A stretch of 11,779 nt of DNA from UBA2336 sp964538575 (GTDB taxonomy: Bacteria; Bacteroidota; Bacteroidia; Cytophagales; Cyclobacteriaceae): NCBI GenBank assembly GCA_964538575.1, contig CAZIGG010000093.1, forward strand, positions 1 to 11,779, given 5' to 3'. Both the position numbers and the translations under genes were made by a program. The notes below the pieces were generated by a model. That model was not told where the DNA came from, did not search any database, and worked only from the letters and a program-made list of their open reading frames with translations. Below are positions 7,275-11,779 of this stretch, piece by piece (position 1 is the first letter of the stretch; every line of letters begins with the position of its first letter).

Positions 7275-7303
7275 GTAGAGACGCAAAAATTTTGCGTCTC
7301 TAC
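7275..7303. repeat. Perfect 14-bp-arm palindrome, copy C
   Basis: GTAGAGACGCAAAA (7275-7288) and TTTTGCGTCTCTAC (7290-7303) are exact reverse complements around a single A. The outer ten bases of each arm match the arms of copy B. It begins 28 bp after the lipoprotein stop codon, so copies B and C bracket that gene. The element would form a hairpin in the 3' part of the transcript, before the real terminator. Confidence 0.85.
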
Positions 7304-7326
7304 GCTTAATGGGCTTAATGCAAACA

Positions 7327-7358
7327 AAAAAAGGATAACCCTCAGGCTATCCTTTTTT
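7327..7358. terminator. Bidirectional intrinsic terminator
   Basis: AAAAAAGGATA (7327-7337) pairs with TATCCTTTTTT (7348-7358) around the ten-base loop ACCCTCAGGC. A T-run follows the stem on the plus strand and, by symmetry, on the minus strand. It lies between the convergent lipoprotein gene (ending 7247) and histone-like gene (ending 7380), so it can end both transcripts. Confidence 0.8.
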
Positions 7359-7379
7359 ATTAAAGATTTTAAAAAATCC

Positions 7380-7556
7380 TTACTCTTTATTCTTAAGATC
7401 CTGAACCTCAGCACGGATGATTTGCGCTAAGTTTTTCAGTTCCTGCATGCCTTTTCTCAGACGAGTTCCCGCTGCGCTGTTAGCCTTGGTATAGAACTTT
7501 TCAGCATCGCCTTCTAATGAGGTGATGAGGTTTTTGAGGTCTTGAAATTTTTGCAT
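7380..7556 (-). CDS. Short histone H1-like (Hc1-type) protein
   Basis: This 58-residue product begins MQKFQDLKNLITSLEGDAEKF and includes NSAAGTRLRKGMQELKNLAQ in its middle. The sequence matches my memory of the small histone-H1-like proteins that many Bacteroidota encode, including the AGTRxRKGMQELK segment. It looks almost wholly helical. Basic and acidic residues are roughly balanced, so it is not a strongly basic tail like chlamydial Hc1. A DNA-binding or nucleoid role is the family annotation and is not demonstrated by the sequence. Start ATG is at 7556-7554, with an AT-rich leader at 7557-7641. The gene stands alone, convergent with the lipoprotein gene and sharing its terminator. Confidence 0.8.
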   Translation of the reverse strand: MQKFQDLKNLITSLEGDAEKFYTKANSAAGTRLRKGMQELKNLAQIIRAEVQDLKNKE

Positions 7557-7641
7557 TTTCCTAAAAGTTTAAAATTGTTAATTGTTTTCTTACGCCAATT
7601 TAAAGAAAAACCTTACAAATCAACCCGGAAACCCGTTTTTT

Positions 7642-8895
7642 TTACCCCTTCGTTACGGAAACCAGCTCCTCCTTACGGTAAAAACCACTGTCAAGCTTCG
7701 TTTTTAGGGCAGAAAACGCGGTTAACGTGCGTTCTACGTCTTCCATCGTATGGGCGGCCGTTGGGATAATTCTGAACATAATTACGTCTTTTGGCACCAC
7801 CGGGTAGATCACAACCGAGCAGAAAATGCCATAATTCTCCCGCAGGTCCATCGACATGTTGGCCGCTTCGCCCACCCCGCCCTTAAATAAAACAGGTGTT
7901 GGAGGGGTTTGTGTATCGTTAATCGCGAAGCCTCTTTCTTTCAAACCGCCCTTAATGGCAGCCATGATTTTCTTCAGATTTGTTCTCAGTTCAGGATGCT
8001 TTTTAACAAGTTCCAAACGCTTCAGACCGCCTATTACCAAAGGCATTGGCAATGACTTGGCGTAGATCTGAGAACGTACGCTGTACCGTAAAAATTTAAG
8101 GATATTCTTATCACCGGCTACGAATGCACCAATGCTTGCCATTGATTTCGCAAACGTAGAGAAGTAAAGATCAATCTCATTTTGAACCCCTTGCTCCTCG
8201 CCCACGCCAGCGCCTGTAGCACCCATCGTTCCGAAGCCGTGCGCATCATCCACAAACAAGCGGAAGTTGTATTTCTTTTTCAATTCAACAATACCTTTCA
8301 GATCACCCATGTTACCGGACATTCCGAAAACACCTTCAGTGATCACGAGAATACCACCACCGGTTTCATCTGCAAGCTTGGTAGCACGCTGAAGCTGTTT
8401 TTCGAGGCTGTCCATATCATTGTGTGCATACACAAAGCGTTTGCCCATGTGCAGGCGAACACCGTCAATGATACAGGCATGCGATTCAGCATCGTACACG
8501 ATCACGTCCTTGCGGTTAACAATGGCGTCAATAATAGAGATCACGCCCTGGTAACCGTAGTTCAGAAGCATAACATCTTCCTTCTTCACGAAATCAGCAA
8601 GCTGCTTCTCCAATTCAACATGGTATTTTGAGTTACCGGACATCATGCGGGCACCCATCGGGTAGCCTAACCCGAACTCCGCTGCAGAATCCGCATCGGC
8701 TTTCCGCACTTCCGGGTGGTTGGCAAGACCTAAATAGTTATTCAAGCTCCAGTTCAGCACCTTTTTGCCGTTAAAAATCATGTGCGGGCCGATCTCTCCT
8801 TCCAGCTTGGGGAAGAAGAAATAGTCGTCCGGGAGGTGAGAATACTTAGCCAGCGGGCCGGCTTCCATTTTAAGCTTTTCGAATAAGTCCGTCAT
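7642..8895 (-). CDS. Alpha-oxoamine synthase family PLP enzyme (serine palmitoyltransferase / cysteate acyltransferase / AONS-like)
   Basis: This is a 417-residue fold-type I PLP enzyme that should condense an amino acid with an acyl thioester and release CO2. Visible family residues are His139 (ESHAC, stacks on PLP), Asp216 and His219 in VDDAHGFG (215-221), the Schiff-base lysine Lys250 in STFAKSM, and Arg375 in MFRIIPTAAHT (373-383). The start ATG at 8895-8893 gives MTDLFEKLKMEAGPLAKY, which fits the family; an upstream extension would run into repeat DNA. Close homologues in Bacteroidota, as I recall them, are annotated variously as aminotransferase class I/II, 8-amino-7-oxononanoate synthase or serine palmitoyltransferase. 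Candidate jobs are sphingolipid synthesis (serine), sulfonolipid synthesis (cysteate) or, less likely, biotin or threonine catabolism. No bio genes or threonine dehydrogenase are next to it, which weakly favours lipid synthesis. The family is certain; the substrate is not. It is divergent from the biotin carboxylase gene. Confidence 0.9.
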   Translation of the reverse strand: MTDLFEKLKMEAGPLAKYSHLPDDYFFFPKLEGEIGPHMIFNGKKVLNWSLNNYLGLANHPEVRKADADSAAEFGLGYPMGARMMSGNSKYHVELEKQLADFVKKEDVMLLNYGYQGVISIIDAIVNRKDVIVYDAESHACIIDGVRLHMGKRFVYAHNDMDSLEKQLQRATKLADETGGGILVITEGVFGMSGNMGDLKGIVELKKKYNFRLFVDDAHGFGTMGATGAGVGEEQGVQNEIDLYFSTFAKSMASIGAFVAGDKNILKFLRYSVRSQIYAKSLPMPLVIGGLKRLELVKKHPELRTNLKKIMAAIKGGLKERGFAINDTQTPPTPVLFKGGVGEAANMSMDLRENYGIFCSVVIYPVVPKDVIMFRIIPTAAHTMEDVERTLTAFSALKTKLDSGFYRKEELVSVTKG

Positions 8896-8940
8896 TATTA
8901 AAATCCGATTAAAGGTGGGTTGTAAAATTGCTGCAAAAAT

Positions 8941-9024
8941 AACCAAAAAACCCCTCACCCCAAACCCCTCTCCCAGGAAGAGGGATGTCAGCGGAACGAT
9001 GACGGGGTGAGGGGTTATTTGGTT
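8941..9024. repeat. 84-bp REP-like element with 21-bp inverted arms and two inner hairpins
   Basis: The left arm (8941-8961, starting AACCAAAAAACCCC) and right arm (9004-9024, ending TTATTTGGTT) are inverted repeats with one mismatch in 21. Inside, CCCTCT (8966-8971) pairs with AGAGGG (8979-8984), and GTCA (8987-8990) pairs with TGAC (9000-9003). The whole could fold as a three-way junction. The CCCCTCACCCC and CCCCTCTCCC motifs resemble repetitive palindromes seen in many bacterial genomes. It fills much of the 176-bp divergent space between the oxoamine synthase and biotin carboxylase genes, so it may influence both promoters. Confidence 0.8.
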
Positions 9025-9071
9025 GGCGCAACCGTTTTATTTGTTTAGCATTGCATTTTAGACGTTTTCCT

Positions 9072-10562
9072 ATGCCTGAAATCAGCAAGATATTGGTTGC
9101 TAATCGCGGTGAGATTGCCTTGCGTGTGATGCGCAGCGCCAGGGAGATGGGAATCAAAACGGTTGCGGTTTACAGCGAAGCTGACCGGGAAGCGTTGCAT
9201 GTACGGTTTGCCGATGAAGCTGTTTTTATCGGGCCTCCTCCTTCGTCAGAATCATACCTGAGAATTGAAAAGATCATTGATGCTGCCAGGCAGACAGGTG
9301 CGCAGGCCATTCATCCGGGTTATGGATTCTTATCCGAGAATGAAGATTTCGCGCAGGCAATTGAAGATGCCGGAATGATCTTCATCGGGCCATCTGCCAA
9401 ATCAATCGAAGTGATGGGCAGTAAGCTTGCTGCGAAAGAAGCCGTGGCAAAGTTTAATGTTCCCTTAGTTCCCGGAACATCCGAACCCATTGATGATATT
9501 AAAAAAGCCAAAAAGATTGCACGTGAAATCGGCTACCCTATCCTCATCAAAGCCAGCGCGGGCGGTGGCGGAAAAGGAATGCGAATTGTGGAAAATGAAG
9601 GCGAGTTCCAGGAACAAATGGAGCGTGCGGTAAGCGAAGCAACTTCAGCGTTTGGTGACGGATCGGTTTTTATAGAGAAATACGTTACAAAGCCGCGCCA
9701 CATTGAATTCCAGATTTTTGGCGATAAGCACGGGAACGTAATTCACTTGTTTGAACGTGAATGTTCGATACAACGCAGGCATCAGAAGGTTGTGGAAGAG
9801 GCGCCCTCGTCTGTATTAACACCCGATCTGCGCAAGCGCATGGGTGAAGCCGCGGTGAATGTTGGAAAGTCGTGCGGATATTATGGCGCGGGAACGGTTG
9901 AGTTCATCCTCGATGAAAATCTCAACTTCTATTTCCTGGAAATGAATACGCGTTTACAGGTTGAGCATCCGGTAACGGAAATGGTTACAGGGATTGATCT
10001 TGTTAAACTGCAAATCAAGGTTGCGCAGGGTGAAAAGCTTCCGTTCAAACAGGAAGATTTAAAAATGCACGGCCATGCGGTTGAGGTGCGCGTTTACGCA
10101 GAAGATCCTTCCAACAACTTCTTACCAGACATCGGAACATTACAGACTTATAAAAGACCGCAAGGCAATGGCATCCGGGTAGACGATGGCTTTGAACAGG
10201 GAATGGAAATTCCATTTTACTACGATCCGATGATTGCTAAATTAATCTGCCACGCAGAAACACGGGAGATGGCCATTGAAAAAACAATCCGGGCCATTAA
10301 CGAATACGAGATCACCGGATTAGAAACAACATTGGGTTTTTGCAACTTTGTAATGCACCACGATGCGTTCCGCAGCGGCAAGTTTGACACCGGGTTTGTA
10401 GCAAAATATTTTAAACCTGAAGTTCTAACAGGAGTGCCCGATGCCGATGAAGAAAGGATTGCAGCAGCGTTGAGTACGTACCTGTTATCAAGCAAAGGTT
10501 CAACAGTACAAACAGAAAGTGTGCGTGCGCCTGTAAGTAAATGGAGAAAAAACAGAGTTTAA
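9072..10562 (+). CDS. accC: Biotin carboxylase subunit of acetyl-CoA (or acyl-CoA) carboxylase
   Basis: This is an ATP-grasp enzyme that carboxylates biotin on a carrier protein, the first half-reaction of acetyl-CoA carboxylase in fatty acid synthesis. It is 496 residues long. Visible motifs are the N-terminal KILVANRGEIALRV (6-19), the glycine-rich ATP loop KASAGGGGKGMR (160-171), ERECSIQRRHQKVVEEAP (228-245, with Cys231 and Lys239 at the bicarbonate site) and FLEMNTRLQVEHPVTEM (288-304, with Glu290, Asn292 and Arg294). Residues after about 447 form an extension not present in the roughly 450-residue E. coli AccC, ending SKWRKNRV. There is no biotin carboxyl carrier domain. I prefer the ATG at 9072 (MPEISKILVANRGE) to a start seven codons upstream because it matches the family N-terminus. 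The carrier gene accB is not adjacent, unlike the common accB-accC order. An acyl-CoA (for example propionyl-CoA) carboxylase role remains possible. Confidence 0.92.
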   Translation: MPEISKILVANRGEIALRVMRSAREMGIKTVAVYSEADREALHVRFADEAVFIGPPPSSESYLRIEKIIDAARQTGAQAIHPGYGFLSENEDFAQAIEDAGMIFIGPSAKSIEVMGSKLAAKEAVAKFNVPLVPGTSEPIDDIKKAKKIAREIGYPILIKASAGGGGKGMRIVENEGEFQEQMERAVSEATSAFGDGSVFIEKYVTKPRHIEFQIFGDKHGNVIHLFERECSIQRRHQKVVEEAPSSVLTPDLRKRMGEAAVNVGKSCGYYGAGTVEFILDENLNFYFLEMNTRLQVEHPVTEMVTGIDLVKLQIKVAQGEKLPFKQEDLKMHGHAVEVRVYAEDPSNNFLPDIGTLQTYKRPQGNGIRVDDGFEQGMEIPFYYDPMIAKLICHAETREMAIEKTIRAINEYEITGLETTLGFCNFVMHHDAFRSGKFDTGFVAKYFKPEVLTGVPDADEERIAAALSTYLLSSKGSTVQTESVRAPVSKWRKNRV

Positions 10563-10579
10563 TATAAATTTATAAATTA

Positions 10580-10643
10580 CGAATGACGAATTCAGAATGA
10601 CGAATCAGGCATTCGAAATTCGTCATTCAACATTCGTCATTCC
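10580..10643. repeat. Inverted pair of doubled GAATGACGAAT units
   Basis: AATGACGAAT occurs at 10582-10591 and 10596-10605. Its reverse complement ATTCGTCATT occurs at 10618-10627 and 10632-10641. The two doubled units form an imperfect stem of about 25 bp around a short loop (AGGCATTCGA region). It fills the 86-bp space between the biotin carboxylase stop and the DUF1015 start, ending six bases before the latter's ATG. In a read-through transcript the stem would sit right at the ribosome entry site. No T-run follows it, so it is not a classic terminator. I recall similar GAATTACGAAT-like repeats in intergenic DNA of Bacteroidota. Confidence 0.75.
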
Positions 10644-10648
10644 AAATC

Positions 10649-11779
10649 ATGCCTGAAATAAAACCCGTTCGCGCCTGGCGATACAATCAAAATCTTAACG
10701 CAGCCATTGACGACCTTACTTCTCCCCTGTTTGATGTTGTCTCGGAGAAACAGCGTAAAGCGCTCTATCAGAATCCGTATAACAGCATTCATTTGTCCGT
10801 TCCTCAGGGTCCGGATGCGGCAGACCAGGCAGCTTCCCTTCTTGATCAATGGAAATCGCTGGGTGTTATTATTCAGGACAGACTGCCTGCCATCTACGTG
10901 TATTATCAGTATTTTACATTATACGGTTCTTCAAAAGAATTTTGCCGCAAAGGGTTTGTGTGCAACATCCGCGTGCATCACTGGGAAGATGATGTGATTC
11001 TCCGCCACGAGAATACGATTCCTAAATCGGTTAACGACCGGATTGAATTATTGAAGAAAACAGAATTGAATGTTAGTCCTACGCACGGCCTGTATACCGA
11101 TGCTTCCTTTGAATTGGAAAAGTACATGGATGAGGCTATTCTCAATCCGGTTTACGAAGCTGAAGATTACCAGGGTGTCAGGGATGTACTGGCCGTTATT
11201 CACGATGCAAAGATTGTTCAGAAATTTATTGATGTTCTCTCTGTAAAACAGATAATTCTCGCAGATGGACATCACCGGTACGAAGGCTCATTGATTTACA
11301 TGGATCAGCAGCGAAAAACCAACCCGAAGCACACGGGTAAAGAAGGTTACAATTTTCACCTGATGTATTTAACGAATACCGAAGCGGGCGATCTTAGAAT
11401 CCTTCCGACACATCGATTGATTAAAGACCTTCCTGGCTTTGATGAAGAACTAATAATTAAAAAACTTTCGGAAGATTTTATTATCAAACCGGTAGAGGAT
11501 GCTGACACCTTACATGAAATCATTGCCGGGAAACAATGGGCCTTTGGCCTGATGTTTAAAGAGAATGCGTATAAAATCAGGCTAAAACCTGAAGCATTAG
11601 ACACGATGAAATGGCAGTTTCCCGATGTTGTTAAAAGGCTTGATCTCACGGTGATGCACTACTTTATCCTTGAAAAAGCATTGCGTATTCCCGGAAAAGA
11701 TCAGCGTAAGTCGGAAAATATTTTCTTTGACCGGAGTTTTTCCGATTGCCTGAAACGTGTATTGAAAGATGAAGCCCAA
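10649..11779 (+). CDS. DUF1015 (COG4198) family protein, 3' end outside window
   Basis: The frame opens at the ATG at 10649 (MPEIKPVRAWRYNQ) and remains open for 377 codons to the right edge, ending mid-gene at ...LKDEAQ. Family members are usually a little over 400 residues, so only a short C-terminal piece should be missing. Recognisable features are the N-terminal IKPVRAWRYN segment, NPYNSIHLS (42-50) and the motif ADGHHRYE (205-212). The function of the family is not established. From memory, such genes often neighbour serine biosynthesis genes (serA, serC) in Bacteroidota; the window ends before such a neighbour could be seen. No signal peptide or membrane helix is visible, so a cytoplasmic protein is likely. 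It follows the biotin carboxylase on the same strand after 86 bp filled by an inverted repeat, so co-transcription is possible but unproven. Confidence 0.88.
   Translation, partial: MPEIKPVRAWRYNQNLNAAIDDLTSPLFDVVSEKQRKALYQNPYNSIHLSVPQGPDAADQAASLLDQWKSLGVIIQDRLPAIYVYYQYFTLYGSSKEFCRKGFVCNIRVHHWEDDVILRHENTIPKSVNDRIELLKKTELNVSPTHGLYTDASFELEKYMDEAILNPVYEAEDYQGVRDVLAVIHDAKIVQKFIDVLSVKQIILADGHHRYEGSLIYMDQQRKTNPKHTGKEGYNFHLMYLTNTEAGDLRILPTHRLIKDLPGFDEELIIKKLSEDFIIKPVEDADTLHEIIAGKQWAFGLMFKENAYKIRLKPEALDTMKWQFPDVVKRLDLTVMHYFILEKALRIPGKDQRKSENIFFDRSFSDCLKRVLKDEAQ

Noticed and set aside
8182..8631. Open frame of 149 codons on the plus strand
   Set aside because: It is antisense to the oxoamine synthase, whose conserved PLP motifs establish the minus-strand frame as the real one.
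10580..10643. Repeated GAATGACGAAT units as a miniature CRISPR array
   Set aside because: Units are only 11 bp, spacers are 3-13 bp, and the second pair is inverted; there are no cas genes. It is a palindromic repeat.
9072..10660. Shared ATGCCTGAAAT at the starts of the biotin carboxylase and DUF1015 genes
   Set aside because: The identity stops after 11 bases and both are natural N-termini (MPEI); I treat it as coincidence and not as a duplicated start region.

Overview
The window looks like a draft-assembly scaffold from a member of the Bacteroidota, most likely a Cytophagales-type bacterium. This placement rests on recognising the proteins by eye: a parE-parC pair with Bacteroidota-type ParC features, a short histone-H1-like (Hc1-type) protein, a PLP enzyme of the long-chain alpha-oxoamine synthase group, and a roughly 500-residue biotin carboxylase with a C-terminal extension. 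It also fits the weak or missing Shine-Dalgarno sequences. No search was possible, so the genus is not claimed.

Layout from left to right. (1) 1-4847, minus strand: topoisomerase IV, with parE (complete) upstream of parC (runs off the left edge). The two are separated by a run of exactly 100 N, an assembly gap. (2) 4848-5112: a non-coding leader with a strong GC-rich hairpin inside an inverted repeat. (3) 5113-5547, minus: a small four-helix membrane protein of unknown function. (4) 5624-7247, plus: a membrane di-iron hydroxylase of the sterol desaturase/alkylglycerol monooxygenase type, followed at once by a small lipoprotein whose first codons lie inside a palindromic repeat. (5) 7327-7358: a terminator that can serve both strands, between the lipoprotein and a convergent 58-residue histone-like gene (7380-7556, minus). 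(6) 7642-8895, minus: an alpha-oxoamine synthase family enzyme. An 84-bp repeat separates it from (7) a divergent biotin carboxylase (9072-10562, plus). (8) 10649 to the right edge, plus: a DUF1015 protein, cut off by the window end.

The genes are mostly housekeeping: chromosome decatenation, lipid and acyl-CoA metabolism, envelope and nucleoid. Three of them (the hydroxylase, the oxoamine synthase and the biotin carboxylase) point to membrane lipid chemistry, but they are not one operon. No phage, transposase, CRISPR array, tRNA or rRNA is seen.

The most unusual aspect is the intergenic DNA. Almost every intergenic space of usable size holds a different palindromic element: 4902-5010, 5562-5598, 6856-6898, 7275-7303, 8941-9024 and 10580-10643. 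Some share a module, and one overlaps both a stop codon and the next gene's start. Two genes at the window edges, parC and the DUF1015 gene, are long open frames without a stop inside the window, and the histone-like gene is very short. I see no convincing new defence or biosynthetic system. The best leads are the nested repeats, the clamp-binding-like peptides in the ParC tail, and the substrates of the lipid enzymes.
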